Position numbers and translations under genes: made by a program. A DNA stretch of 64,000 nucleotides, taken from NCBI RefSeq assembly GCF_001475935.1, contig NZ_LDQA01000013.1:18656-82655 (forward strand). The letters run 5' to 3'. Under the pieces are notes generated by a model. The model was not told the origin of the DNA. It saw only the letters and a list, made by a program, of their open reading frames with translations, and did no database searches. Positions 35,105 through 43,710 of this stretch are shown piece by piece (position 1 is the stretch's first letter; every line of letters starts with the position of its first letter). This stretch comes from Aureimonas ureilytica. Its GTDB lineage: Bacteria; Pseudomonadota; Alphaproteobacteria; Rhizobiales; Rhizobiaceae.

Positions 35105-35620
35105 ATGTCCACCGACGAGATCGCGGCGCGGATCGAACCGCTCATTCCGGGCCTGAGGCGCTACGCCTATGGGCTGGTGCGCGATGGCGACGCCGCCGAC
35201 GATCTCGTCCAGGACTGCCTGGAGCGCGCCGTCGGGCGCTGGCACCTGCGTCGACCGGAGGGCGACCTGCGCGCTTGGCTGTTCGCCATCCTGCGCAATC
35301 TCCACCTCTCGGGCCTGCGCCAGCACAAGCGGCGTGGGCCCCACGTTGCGCTCGACGAGATGGCCTCGCCGCCGGCGGTGGACGGCGACCAGGACGGCCG
35401 CGCCGGGCTTCGCGACGTCCTGGCCGGGCTCGATGCGCTGAGCGAAGAGCACCGCACCGTCCTCCTTCTCGTCGGCGTCGAGGACATGAGCTACGACGAG
35501 GCGGCGCGGGTGATCGGGCTTCCGGTCGGCACGGTCATGTCGCGCCTGTCGCGGGCGCGTGAGAAGCTGCGCGCCATCCTGGAGACCGGGATCCGCGCGC
35601 CCTTGAGGAGAGTCAAATGA
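35105..35620 (+). CDS. ECF-family RNA polymerase sigma factor
   Basis: 171 residues with region 2 (L-R-R-Y-A-Y-G-L-V-R-D-G-D-A-A-D-D-L-V-Q-D-C-L-E-R-A) and region 4 (YDEAARVIGLPVGTVMSRLSRAREKLR). The next gene overlaps its stop by ATGA and encodes its likely anti-sigma factor. Predicted to read the GGAAT-N16-CGTCT promoters in this window (inference). Confidence 0.92.
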   Translation: MSTDEIAARIEPLIPGLRRYAYGLVRDGDAADDLVQDCLERAVGRWHLRRPEGDLRAWLFAILRNLHLSGLRQHKRRGPHVALDEMASPPAVDGDQDGRAGLRDVLAGLDALSEEHRTVLLLVGVEDMSYDEAARVIGLPVGTVMSRLSRAREKLRAILETGIRAPLRRVK

Positions 35621-36426
35621 GCCGCAGGGACGCGCCCGTCGGTGAGGACGACCTGCAAGCCTATGTGGACGAACGGCTCGGGCTAGAGCGGCTGTCCGCA
35701 GTCGAGGCCTATCTCACCGAGCGACCGGAGATCGCCGTGGCCATCGAGCGCGACCGCGAGATCGCCCGAGCGCTGCGCGAACGGCTGGCCTTCAAGGCGG
35801 AAGAGCCGATCCCGGCGCGGCTGCGCATCGCGAACATCCGCGAGGCCCGGCGCGGTCGCTTTGCTGTCACGCGCCTGCGCATCGCGGCCGTCATGGGCTG
35901 GCTCATCCTCGGCAGCGCCGGCGGGTGGCTGGCGAACGACGCCTTACGCGCGCCGGTGGAGCCGACCCGAGTGGCCGTCATGGCCGACGAGGCGATCGCG
36001 GCGCATCGCACCTTCGTGGTCGAGGTGGTCCATCCCGTCGAAGTGCGCGCCGAAGAGGAGGCGCATCTCCTGCAATGGCTGTCGAAGCGGCTGGGAACAC
36101 GGCTGTCGGCCCCGGACCTGACGGGGCTCGGCTATCGGCTGATGGGCGGGCGGCTCCTGCCTGCGGGCGCGGGTCCCGCCGCGATGCTGATGTACGACGA
36201 CGACCAGGGCACGCGGCTGACCCTCTTCATCAAGACCGACGAGAAGGACGAGACGTCGTTCCAGTTCGTCGAGGAGGACGGCATCTCCGCCTTCTTCTGG
36301 CGCGACGCCGGCCTCGGCTATGTCGTCTCGGCCGAGGCGCCCCGCGAGCGATTGATGGCGGTGGCGACCGCCGTCTACGACAGCCTGAACCGCCCGGCGC
36401 CAAGCTTCTCCGGTGGTACGCTGTGA
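35617..36426 (+). CDS. Transmembrane anti-sigma factor
   Basis: 269 residues. An N-terminal cytoplasmic helical domain (DDLQAYVDERLGLERLSAVEAYL) resembles anti-sigma domains but lacks the zinc HxxxCxxC motif. One membrane span follows (A-A-V-M-G-W-L-I-L-G-S-A-G-G-W-L-A, about 90-107), then a periplasmic domain. Overlap with the sigma gene supports pairing: it would hold the sigma factor at the membrane until a periplasmic signal arrives. Confidence 0.85.
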   Translation: MSRRDAPVGEDDLQAYVDERLGLERLSAVEAYLTERPEIAVAIERDREIARALRERLAFKAEEPIPARLRIANIREARRGRFAVTRLRIAAVMGWLILGSAGGWLANDALRAPVEPTRVAVMADEAIAAHRTFVVEVVHPVEVRAEEEAHLLQWLSKRLGTRLSAPDLTGLGYRLMGGRLLPAGAGPAAMLMYDDDQGTRLTLFIKTDEKDETSFQFVEEDGISAFFWRDAGLGYVVSAEAPRERLMAVATAVYDSLNRPAPSFSGGTL

Positions 36427-37316
36427 CGCTCGACCAGCTTCGCGTGTTCGTCGCCGTGGCCGAGCGCGAGCACGTGACGGAAGCGGCAAAGGCGCTGAAC
36501 CTCACGCAGTCGGCGACGAGCGCCGCCATCGCCGCGCTGGAGGAGCGCCACGACGTCCGCCTGTTCGACCGCGTCGGACGGCGGATCGAACTGACCGAGG
36601 CAGGTCGGCTCTTCCTGCCCGAGGCTCGCGCCGTCCTTGCCCGTGCCGAGGACGCCGGCATCGCGCTGGCAGAACTCGCCGGACTGAAGCGGGGTCGCCT
36701 CCGCATCGTCGCCAGCCAGACGGTCGCGAACCACTGGCTGCCGCCGATGCTCGCTCGCTTCAAGGCCTGCCATCCCGGGATCGACCTTCGGCTGAGCATC
36801 GCCAACACGGCGCGCACGGCCGAGGCGGTGCTGGATGGCACGGCCGATCTCGGCTTCGTGGAGGACGAGCTTGGCGATGTCCGGCTCGGCACGCAACGCG
36901 TCGCCGATGATCGACTGATGCTGGTCGCGGCATCAGGGCACAGAGGCTCCGGGTCTCCCGTCGCGGCCCGGGATCTCGCGTCGGCGCGCTGGGTGCTGCG
37001 CGAACGGGGTTCGGGCACCCGCGCGATCCTCGAAGGCGCGCTCGAAGCCTTCGGTGTCGATCCCACCGCGTTGTCGGTCGAACTTGAACTGCCCTCGAAC
37101 GAGGCGGTGCGCACGGCGATCGAGGCGGGCGCCGGCCTCGGAATCCTCCCCGCCGTGGTCGCGGATGCCGGCCTTCGCATGCGGACACTGGTGGCGCTGC
37201 CCTTCGACCTGCCGTCGCGCGGGTTCCATTCGGTGCTGGCGAGGGACCGTCACCCGAGCCGAGCCGTCGCCGCCTTTCTCGCCGAGTTGCCGACGATCGA
37301 GGTTCCGCCGGCGTGA
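36423..37316 (+). CDS. LysR-family transcriptional regulator
   Basis: 297 residues from the GTG at 36423, which overlaps the anti-sigma stop (GTGA). Winged helix EREHVTEAAKALNLTQSATSAAIAALEERHDVRLFDRVGR and a type 2 periplasmic-binding-like effector domain. Architecture resembles CysB/CbbR-like regulators that sit beside transporter genes. It may control the TDT exporter that converges from the other side. Continuous overlaps suggest it belongs to the same long operon. Confidence 0.88.
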   Translation: MTLDQLRVFVAVAEREHVTEAAKALNLTQSATSAAIAALEERHDVRLFDRVGRRIELTEAGRLFLPEARAVLARAEDAGIALAELAGLKRGRLRIVASQTVANHWLPPMLARFKACHPGIDLRLSIANTARTAEAVLDGTADLGFVEDELGDVRLGTQRVADDRLMLVAASGHRGSGSPVAARDLASARWVLRERGSGTRAILEGALEAFGVDPTALSVELELPSNEAVRTAIEAGAGLGILPAVVADAGLRMRTLVALPFDLPSRGFHSVLARDRHPSRAVAAFLAELPTIEVPPA

Positions 37317-38017
37317 TCGATGGATCGACCACGTCCGGACGACATTCGGTCGACGCGATCGTCGAGCGTCTCGCGGAACTGCCCGGCAAGGCCGACCTGT
37401 TCAACCCGTATGCCGGGTTCGACGCGGAGATCGAGGACGCGGACGCGCCGGCGACCCGCTGTCGCAATCTCCAGCGCTATCTCGCTGGGATGGCGGATCG
37501 CGGCGTCAGCGACCTCTGGCTCGGCGAAGCGCCCTCGCGCTTTGGGGCGCGTCGGACCGGTGTGCCGTTCACGGGCGACGGGCGGCTCGCCGACCTGTCG
37601 CAGCGGCTCGGCGTCGTTCCGCCGCTGGCGCGGGCGACGCGCGAGACCCTGCCGACCCGGGAGTCCGGAACCTCTCGTGAGATCTGGAACGCGATGCCCG
37701 CCTCGCTGCCGCTGTTCTGGAACGCGGTGCTTTTCCATCCCCATCGCGGCGTCCTGCCCTTGCGCAACCGGACGCCGACCTGGACCGAGATCGCCGCGCA
37801 CCGGGAGGTGCTGGCGATGATCGTCGCGATCTTCGCGCCGCGCCGTATCCTCTGCATCGGCCGGGTGGCGCAGCGTGCGGCGGACGGACTCGGCATCCCC
37901 ACCACCTACGTGCGCCACCCCGCCCAGGGTGGCGCGGTCCGGTTCCGGGCTGGCGTCGCCGCGTTCCTCGACAACCGCCCGCCGGCGGCTGCCCCTCCTT
38001 CTCTCAGCCGGCCTTGA
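37313..38017 (+). CDS. Uracil-DNA-glycosylase-superfamily protein
   Basis: 234 residues from the GTG at 37313 (GTGA overlap with the LysR stop). Motif L-W-L-G-E-A-P-S-R-F-G-A-R-R-T-G-V-P-F-T resembles the G-E-A-P-G-x-x-G-C-R-x-T-G-I-P-F motif of SMUG2-like glycosylases. F-W-N-A-V-L-F-H-P-H precedes the C-terminal Y-V-R-H-P-A-Q-G-G. The putative second motif reads R-H-P-A rather than H-P-S-x-x. Likely excises uracil or a related base; activity is unproven. Its 3' end overlaps the convergent transporter gene by 14 bp. Confidence 0.75.
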   Translation: MIDGSTTSGRHSVDAIVERLAELPGKADLFNPYAGFDAEIEDADAPATRCRNLQRYLAGMADRGVSDLWLGEAPSRFGARRTGVPFTGDGRLADLSQRLGVVPPLARATRETLPTRESGTSREIWNAMPASLPLFWNAVLFHPHRGVLPLRNRTPTWTEIAAHREVLAMIVAIFAPRRILCIGRVAQRAADGLGIPTTYVRHPAQGGAVRFRAGVAAFLDNRPPAAAPPSLSRP

Positions 38018-39155
38018 GGCAGGGCGAGACGAAGAGATCGCCCCGCCAGGCGCCGCGCACCGTCCGCGTGCCGACGATCACCCAAAGCACCGCCAGCACC
38101 GCGACGAGCACCGCGCCGAAGACGTGGATGGCGGCAATCGGCAGGAGGGTGCCGAGCTTCAGCGTGGCCACGGCATAGACGCCGAGCGGGAACGTGTAAC
38201 CCCACCAGCCGATGTTGAAGGGAAGGCCGTCGCGCAGGTAGCGCAGCGTCACGAGCACGGCCATCGCCAGCCACCAAAGCCCGTAGCCCCAGAGGAGCAG
38301 GCCGCCGAAGAGACCGAGTCCTTCCGCAAAGGCGCTGAAGCGCTCCAGACCGTTGGCGGACAGGATCGCGGGCGCTGCGCCGCCCAGCGTCATCAGCCCG
38401 AGCGCGCCGGTGCCGATCGGTCCGAGCGCAAGCCAGCTCGACGCCGCCATGTTGGCATGCGGCAGCTTGTGGATGGCCATGCGCAGGAGGAGCACGACGA
38501 GGATGCTGAGCGCGATCGGCACCGACAGCGCCCAGAGCGCATAGGAGAGCGTCAGCACGACGAGCTGGGAATGGGGGGCGACGAGATGCGGCGCGAGCAG
38601 CCCACCGGAGACAGCCGCGACTTCGGCCGCGACCACCGGCAGGAGCCAGACTGCGGTCATCTGGTCGATCGTGTGGCTCTGGCGCGTGAACATCATGAAG
38701 GGGATGGCGACCCCGCAGGCCGCCGCCATCGCGACGTCGATCCACCAGAGCGTCTCTGCGATCCCGACCGCCACCTCGCCGTAGCGCGGCAGGCCGAAGA
38801 TCAGGAAGCCGTTGACGATGGTGGCGAGGCCCATCGGGATGCAGCCGAAGAACATCGACACGACGGAATGGCCGAAGATGCGCTTGGCCCCGTCGAAGAA
38901 GAAGATCCAGCGGGCGGCGTAGAGCCCGGCGAAGAGCGTGAAGAGCGCGATGTTGCACATCCAGAGGCCCTCGGCCACCGGATGCAGCATCGGCACGTCA
39001 GCCTGGAACTGCGACAGCGCGATCGCGAGTATCCCGGTGCCCATCGTGGCGGCGAACCAGTTCGGGGTGAACTGGCGCACGACCTCGCGCGGGCTGTCGA
39101 GGCGCGACAGGGGTTGAAGGCCGAGGGTGACGGCACGCATCTGTTCGAAGGTCAT
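38004..39155 (-). CDS. TDT-family transporter (TehA/SLAC1/Ssu1-like)
   Basis: 383 residues from the ATG at 39155, with ten predicted membrane spans. The opening F-T-P-N-W-F-A-A-T-M-G-T-G-I-L-A-I-A-L matches tellurite-resistance/dicarboxylate transporters and fungal sulfite pumps. Substrate could be sulfite, a dicarboxylate or another anion. It is divergent from the DUF305/beta-propeller operon. Confidence 0.88.
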   Translation of the reverse strand: MTFEQMRAVTLGLQPLSRLDSPREVVRQFTPNWFAATMGTGILAIALSQFQADVPMLHPVAEGLWMCNIALFTLFAGLYAARWIFFFDGAKRIFGHSVVSMFFGCIPMGLATIVNGFLIFGLPRYGEVAVGIAETLWWIDVAMAAACGVAIPFMMFTRQSHTIDQMTAVWLLPVVAAEVAAVSGGLLAPHLVAPHSQLVVLTLSYALWALSVPIALSILVVLLLRMAIHKLPHANMAASSWLALGPIGTGALGLMTLGGAAPAILSANGLERFSAFAEGLGLFGGLLLWGYGLWWLAMAVLVTLRYLRDGLPFNIGWWGYTFPLGVYAVATLKLGTLLPIAAIHVFGAVLVAVLAVLWVIVGTRTVRGAWRGDLFVSPCLKAG

Positions 39156-39292
39156 CGGTGGGGGTCCTTGTCCTGCGCGGACCATGCGCCACCGCGATCG
39201 TTCGATCCAACGCGTTGTTTATGTCGTTTCGATCGACGGAGGCGATGGATCCCGTTCGGTCGCCTCGCCCTCGAAAAAATGTTGCCGCCACG

Positions 39293-39318
39293 GGAATGAA
39301 TGGCGTCCGCGCGCGTCT
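39293..39318 (+). promoter_or_regulatory. Second ECF-type promoter motif GGAAT-N16-CGTCT
   Basis: GGAAT at 39293-39297 and CGTCT at 39314-39318, again with 16 bases between, lie 36 bases before the DUF305 start. The preceding GG and trailing TTC are also shared with the site at 34619, extending the match to GGGAAT and CGTCTTC. Confidence 0.6.
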
Positions 39319-39354
39319 TCTTTCCGACCCGTGCTTCGAGGATCCTCCGTTTCC

Positions 39355-39759
39355 ATGCTGAAGACGCTTCTCCTGACCCTGGCCTTCGCCGGGGCGTCAC
39401 TCTCCTCGGCCGAGGCACAGGACGCGCCCGCCCACCAGCACTCGGCGATGGCGCCGGCCACGCTCGACGGCTCTCACTATGCCGAGGTTACCGCCGAGGC
39501 GATGGAGAGGATGCACGCCGGCATGATGTCGGCTCCGGTGACCGGTGATCCCGAGCACGACTTCCTGTCCCAGATGATCCCGCATCACCAGGGCGCGATC
39601 GACATGGCCAAGGCCGTCCTCGGCTCCACCGAGGACCCGGCGATCCGCAACCTCGCCCAGTCCATCATCACCGAACAGACCTACGAGATCACGCTGATGC
39701 GCTCGATGCTCGCCGCATCCGCCGACACGACCGCACTCGTTCCGGAGACGACACCATGA
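39355..39759 (+). CDS. Exported DUF305 protein
   Basis: 134 residues from the ATG at 39355 with signal peptide (LLLTLAFAGASLSSAEA). The DUF305 core D-F-L-S-Q-M-I-P-H-H-Q-G-A-I-D-M-A has the conserved His pair, and several Met/His residues (MERMHAGMM) suggest copper or other metal binding. It overlaps the next gene by ATGA. Predicted member of the ECF regulon. Confidence 0.85.
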   Translation: MLKTLLLTLAFAGASLSSAEAQDAPAHQHSAMAPATLDGSHYAEVTAEAMERMHAGMMSAPVTGDPEHDFLSQMIPHHQGAIDMAKAVLGSTEDPAIRNLAQSIITEQTYEITLMRSMLAASADTTALVPETTP

Positions 39760-41138
39760 TCCGCACAACCCTCCTCGCCGCCGCGCTTCTCGTCTCGACG
39801 TCGGCCTTCGCGCTGCCCGCCGCCTCCGACCGGGTCTACACCGCCGACCAGAACTCCAACACGGTCTCGGTCATCGATCCCGTCGCGAACAAGCTTCTGG
39901 GCCAGATCCGGCTCGGCAATCCGCGCCCGGACGTTCTGAGCCCCCTCTACAAGGGTGAGGTCAACGTCCACGGCCTCGGCTTCTCGCCAGACCACAGGAC
40001 GCTCGTCGTCGTCTCGACGGTGACGAACTCCGTCACCTTCATCGACACGGCGACCAATGCCGTGAAGGGCACGACCTATATCGGGCGCAACCCGCACGAG
40101 GCCTTCTTCACGCCGGACGGGAAGCAAGTCTGGGCGACGGTCCGCGGCGAGGACTATCTGTCGGTGATCGATGCCGCGACCTTCAAGGAGACGGGCCGCA
40201 TCCCGACGACGAGCGGTCCGGGCATGACCAAGTTCTCGCGCGACGGCAAACTCGCCTTCGTCGCCAACTCGTTCAACCCGGTGCTCGAGGTCTTCGACGT
40301 CGCCAGCCATGCGTTGGTGAAGCGGATCCCGGTCGTCTCGCCCTTCGTACCCTTCGTACAGGTGAGCCCGGACGGCAGCGACGTCTGGCTGACGCACAAG
40401 GACGTCGGCAAGGTCACCCGCGTCGATGCCAGGACACTCGAGGTGAAGGAGGTGATCGACAGCGGGCCGATCTCCAACCACCTCGGCTTCGGCACGGTGG
40501 ACGGCGAGACGCTGGTCTACGTGACGATCGGCGGCGAAAACGTCGTCAAGGTCTACAAGTCCGGCGAGAAGACCCAGCTCGTCGCGACCATCCCGGTCGG
40601 CGCACTGCCGCACGGCATCTGGGGATCGGAAGACGGCAGCCGGATCTTCGTCGGGCTCGAGAACGGCGACAAGGTCGATGTGATCAACACGGCCGAGCAG
40701 AAGGTCGTGGCCGATATCCCGGTCGGACAGGCCCCGCAGGCCCTTGTCTTCGTGCCGGGCGCGGTGCCTGAAGGTGCGGGCACTGAAAACCTTATGCCGT
40801 TGAAGGCGGGTCGGGAGAACCTGACGCTATCGCTGAAGGCGCCCGAGGGCGCGGACGGTTCCGGCATGGTCGTCTCGCGCAATCTCGGGCTCGTCGATGC
40901 GATCGACGTCAGCGTCGCCAAGCTGAAGCCGATGACCGAATACGGCGTGTTCTTCGAAGGCCAGGACGAGCCTGTCGTGGTGCTGAAGACCAACGACAAG
41001 GGCGCCGGCATGGCCTCCAGCATCGGCCCGGTGCGCACGATCGCCGTCCCAGGAGAGCCGATGGCGGCAAAGGAGCCGCGGCTGGTCGTGGTCGAGGGTC
41101 TGAAGGGCACCGCCAGCCCGATCCTCACCAGCCGCTAG
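39756..41138 (+). CDS. Exported YVTN/YncE-like beta-propeller protein
   Basis: 460 residues with signal peptide (TTLLAAALLVSTSAFA). At least six beta-propeller blades, each with a V-x-V-I-D or V-F-D repeat (NSNTVSVIDPVANKLLG, NSVTFIDTATNAV, DYLSVIDAATF, KVDVINTAEQKV). A C-terminal beta domain of about 100 residues follows. Co-translated with DUF305; such pairs occur in periplasmic metal or redox stress settings. Specific role unknown. Confidence 0.85.
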   Translation: MIRTTLLAAALLVSTSAFALPAASDRVYTADQNSNTVSVIDPVANKLLGQIRLGNPRPDVLSPLYKGEVNVHGLGFSPDHRTLVVVSTVTNSVTFIDTATNAVKGTTYIGRNPHEAFFTPDGKQVWATVRGEDYLSVIDAATFKETGRIPTTSGPGMTKFSRDGKLAFVANSFNPVLEVFDVASHALVKRIPVVSPFVPFVQVSPDGSDVWLTHKDVGKVTRVDARTLEVKEVIDSGPISNHLGFGTVDGETLVYVTIGGENVVKVYKSGEKTQLVATIPVGALPHGIWGSEDGSRIFVGLENGDKVDVINTAEQKVVADIPVGQAPQALVFVPGAVPEGAGTENLMPLKAGRENLTLSLKAPEGADGSGMVVSRNLGLVDAIDVSVAKLKPMTEYGVFFEGQDEPVVVLKTNDKGAGMASSIGPVRTIAVPGEPMAAKEPRLVVVEGLKGTASPILTSR

Positions 41139-41335
41139 AGACGGCGGGGTCCAAAATCGCCATGTTCGGCGCCAGCAACAGTCCGCGCCGAATAGGCTTG
41201 GTGGCATGTTCGCTGCGTGTGGCGATGTCCTTGGAGCCAGTCGTTACGGGGTGGACTCAATTTGAGTGTTGCCGAACCCGTCGGGAGCAAATGAATGTCA
41301 GCTATATACGAGGAGCAGCAGTAAGCGGACAGGCG

Positions 41336-41410
41336 GAAAACCACCCTGTCCGGTCTGTGGCGGCAGAGAAGCAGACGCCCGCAAGCGGTCCATCCGCTTT
41401 CGACCCATTC
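41336..41410. repeat. Intergenic repeat, copy 1
   Basis: About 75 bp: GAAAACCACCCTGTCCGGTCT..., ending in GCAAGCGGTCCATCCGCTTT and CGACCC. It shares the layout TTTCCACC-CTGTCCGGTCT-GCGGC-AGAA-CAAGCGGTCCATCCGCT-CGACCC with the copies at 41941 and 42881. The 41139-41465 gap has no gene I can support. Confidence 0.75.
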
Positions 41411-41465
41411 GCGACTGCCAGTCACCTGTCGCTGACAATCCAAAGCGGACGTCCGACAACGTCGC

Positions 41466-41840
41466 TTAGAGGTCTCCGATCCTAGAACAATGACCTGCCG
41501 AAATGCGCCATCCGTGTTCGTCTTGGTGCCAGATCCGAGTGTAGGCAAATGTGCCGGATACCGGATTCTGGTCGTACATCGCTTCGAGCCTTGCCTTGGT
41601 CGTTACGACGATGAATCCGTGCAGAGGATGAAAGGCAGTCTCGAAAAGATCAAGACGCTGGATGCATAAGACCCGGCTGCGGTGGGCCTCCAAATCCTCT
41701 TCCTTGGTCATCACGTTTCCCATCGGACCCGTGAAGACGAGATCGTCATCGATCAATTCTGACAACGTCTCGACGTCCCCGGCAATCATCGCCGTCCGAA
41801 GCTTCTCCTCGCAGGCCAATATGTCCTGGGCTTCCCGCAT
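41466..41840 (-). CDS. NTF2-like protein (DUF4440/SnoaL type)
   Basis: 124 residues from the ATG at 41840 (MREAQDILACEEKLRTAMIAG). It has a cone-shaped NTF2 fold pattern: L-I-D-D-D-L-V-F-T-G-P-M-G and R-I-W-H-Q-D-E-H-G-W-R-I-S-A-G-H. These proteins are often small enzymes or ligand-binding domains; no residue set identifies the reaction. It lies between two intergenic repeat copies. Confidence 0.8.
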   Translation of the reverse strand: MREAQDILACEEKLRTAMIAGDVETLSELIDDDLVFTGPMGNVMTKEEDLEAHRSRVLCIQRLDLFETAFHPLHGFIVVTTKARLEAMYDQNPVSGTFAYTRIWHQDEHGWRISAGHCSRIGDL

Positions 41841-41940
41841 TGCCGCTCCTGATACAGTCCGTCGCACAGAACCTACGTGGATCTGGCCGGTCGAGGAAGG
41901 GCCGCATTCGCAAGCATCTTTCTCGGAAACTACCTAGTAG

Positions 41941-42015
41941 CTTTCCACCCCGTCCGGTCTCCTGCGGCCTAGAAAGTGGATGTCCGCAAGCGGTCCATCT
42001 GCTAGCGACCCAACG
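41941..42015. repeat. Intergenic repeat, copy 2
   Basis: CTTTCCACCCCGTCCGGTCT then GCGGCCTAGAAAGTGGATGTCC and CGCAAGCGGTCCATCTGCT. Same orientation as copies 1 and 3. The inner AAGTGGA..TCC-AAGCGGTCC part is partly self-complementary. Confidence 0.75.
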
Positions 42016-42091
42016 CTTCCTTGGCCTGGTCCTTTGCGATCTCCAAGAAGCGGTCCTAGACTGCAGATCGTTTTGGTTTTCGAGCGTTCAA

Positions 42092-42826
42092 ATGTCCCTA
42101 GTTTGGCATGTCGAAGAGGTCGCTCTGAACGTCCGTCCCTCACCCGTGGAGACTTATCAGGACGGCTGGTTGATCCGGGCCTCCGGCGGCACGGTGCGAC
42201 GGACGAACTGCATCAGTCCGACGCCTTTTCGGTCGGACGATTTCACATCTGTACTCGCCGCTGGCGAGGCCCTGTATCATCGGCTCGGGCGACCGACGAT
42301 CGTCAAGATCCTGTCGATCGGCGACGATGTCGACGAGATGCTCGCTGATCGCGGCTATACCATTGATGCTCCCAGTCAGGTTCTTTTGGCCCCCGACATC
42401 GCGAGTCGGTCCCGATCCAAAGCAGTGGCAGTCGAGACGGGAGCCGTGCCTGCGGATTGGATCGAGGCTTGGATGGCGTTCGGTGGCTCGCCCCCGGCTG
42501 GCAGCTTTCTGAGTGCGTCCTTGTCAGCCATAACCTTGCCTGCTGCTTATGCATCGTATCGGCAGAAGGGCGAGATCGTTGCCTTGGCGTACGGCATCAT
42601 CCATCGCGGCATTCTCGGTATCGACGCCGTCGCGACAAGACCTGATGCGCGGGGACGAGGGCTGGCGGGGCAGGTTGTGTCGAGCCTCCAGAATTGGGCG
42701 CATCAGAACAAGGCGACGTCCGCCTGTTTGTCGGTCCTGGCCGACAACCCGGCCGCACATGCCCTCTACCGTCGAACAGGATTTGTCCGCCATCTCTACG
42801 ACTACCACTATCGCCTAAGGGATTAA
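42092..42826 (+). CDS. GNAT-family N-acetyltransferase
   Basis: 244 residues from the ATG at 42092 (MSLVWHVEEVALNV). The frame is open further upstream but that part covers the repeat. The acetyl-CoA site R-P-D-A-R-G-R-G-L-A-G-Q-V-V-S-S-L lies near residue 180 and is followed by the typical N-P-A-A-H-A-L-Y-R-R-T-G-F-V end. An N-terminal domain of about 110 residues precedes it. Acceptor substrate unknown. Confidence 0.85.
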   Translation: MSLVWHVEEVALNVRPSPVETYQDGWLIRASGGTVRRTNCISPTPFRSDDFTSVLAAGEALYHRLGRPTIVKILSIGDDVDEMLADRGYTIDAPSQVLLAPDIASRSRSKAVAVETGAVPADWIEAWMAFGGSPPAGSFLSASLSAITLPAAYASYRQKGEIVALAYGIIHRGILGIDAVATRPDARGRGLAGQVVSSLQNWAHQNKATSACLSVLADNPAAHALYRRTGFVRHLYDYHYRLRD

Positions 42827-42880
42827 GCCATGCGTCGAACCGCAGCTAAGTAGCCCTGACAGCCGAAAGCTGCCTGACCG

Positions 42881-42955
42881 GTTTCCACCCCGTTCAGTCT
42901 CAGACCGCCAAGAAAGCGGACGCTCGAAAGCGGTCCATCCGCTATCGACCCTTCT
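42881..42955. repeat. Intergenic repeat, copy 3
   Basis: GTTTCCACCCCGTTCAGTCT, AGAAAGCGGACGCTCGAAAG, then CGGTCCATCCGCTATCGACC. It matches copies 1 and 2 in order and orientation. It lies between the GNAT gene and the LysE-type exporter gene. Confidence 0.75.
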
Positions 42956-42997
42956 AAGACCACCAGCGGCGACGCCGACCCGCCCCGAAGCGGACGT

Positions 42998-43639
42998 TCA
43001 CGCTCGCCGCCATCCGGCTGCCAGGACGCCCGCGCCGATCATGAACGAGCCGCCCGTCCGGTTCACCCAGCGCTGGACGTTGGGCTTGCGGATCGAGGAC
43101 CGGGCGGCGGATGCGAGCAGAGCGTAGAGCGCGGCATTCAGCGTCGCCAGAACTAGGAACGTCGCCTCGAAGATTGCGAGCTGCGGCAGGAGGGGTCGGG
43201 CCGTGTCTAGGAACTGGGGCAGGAAGGCGACGAAGAAGACGAGACCCTTCGGGTTGAGCGCGGTGACGACGTAGGTGTGAAGGAAGATGCATAGCGGGCG
43301 CTCGCGTCCCGCAGAGGCCTCGCCTTCACCACCCTCCTCGGTGCCGAGGGAACGCACTGGTGCGCGCCATAGCTTGATCCCGAGATAGACGAGGTAGGCC
43401 GCGCCCATCCATTTAAGGGTCGTGAACAGCGTGGCCGACGTGGCGAGAAGCGCGCCGAGCCCCAGCATCGATGCGGTCATGGCGGTGAAGTCGCCGAGCG
43501 CGACGCCGGCGACCGTGGCTGTCGCGATCCGGCGGCCGTGGCTGAGGGCGTAGGAGACGACGAGCAGGAGCGTGGGTCCAGGGATGGCGAGAAGAACGGC
43601 GGAGGCCGCCGCGAAGGCAAGCCAATGTTCCAGCGACAT
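42998..43639 (-). CDS. LysE/RhtB-family amino-acid exporter
   Basis: 213 residues from the ATG at 43639, with six predicted spans. Family marks are the N-terminal I-P-G-P-T-L-L-L-V-V-S-Y-A-L-x-H-G and N-P-K-G-L-V-F-F-V-A-F-L-P-Q-F. Exports an amino acid or homoserine lactone-like compound. The acidic/Gly loop (EEGGEGEASAGRER) is longer than usual. Confidence 0.88.
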   Translation of the reverse strand: MSLEHWLAFAAASAVLLAIPGPTLLLVVSYALSHGRRIATATVAGVALGDFTAMTASMLGLGALLATSATLFTTLKWMGAAYLVYLGIKLWRAPVRSLGTEEGGEGEASAGRERPLCIFLHTYVVTALNPKGLVFFVAFLPQFLDTARPLLPQLAIFEATFLVLATLNAALYALLASAARSSIRKPNVQRWVNRTGGSFMIGAGVLAAGWRRA

Positions 43640-43710
43640 GGGTGTCGGCTCCATGCGGCGGGAGCTGAGAGCAATCCATCGAAACGGGATCAGCGCAAGT
43701 CCTGCCAAGG

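Noticed and set aside
37875..39299. A 474-codon plus-strand open frame
   Set aside because: It is antisense to the TDT transporter, whose membrane spans and family motifs are clear. Its product is low-complexity charged sequence.
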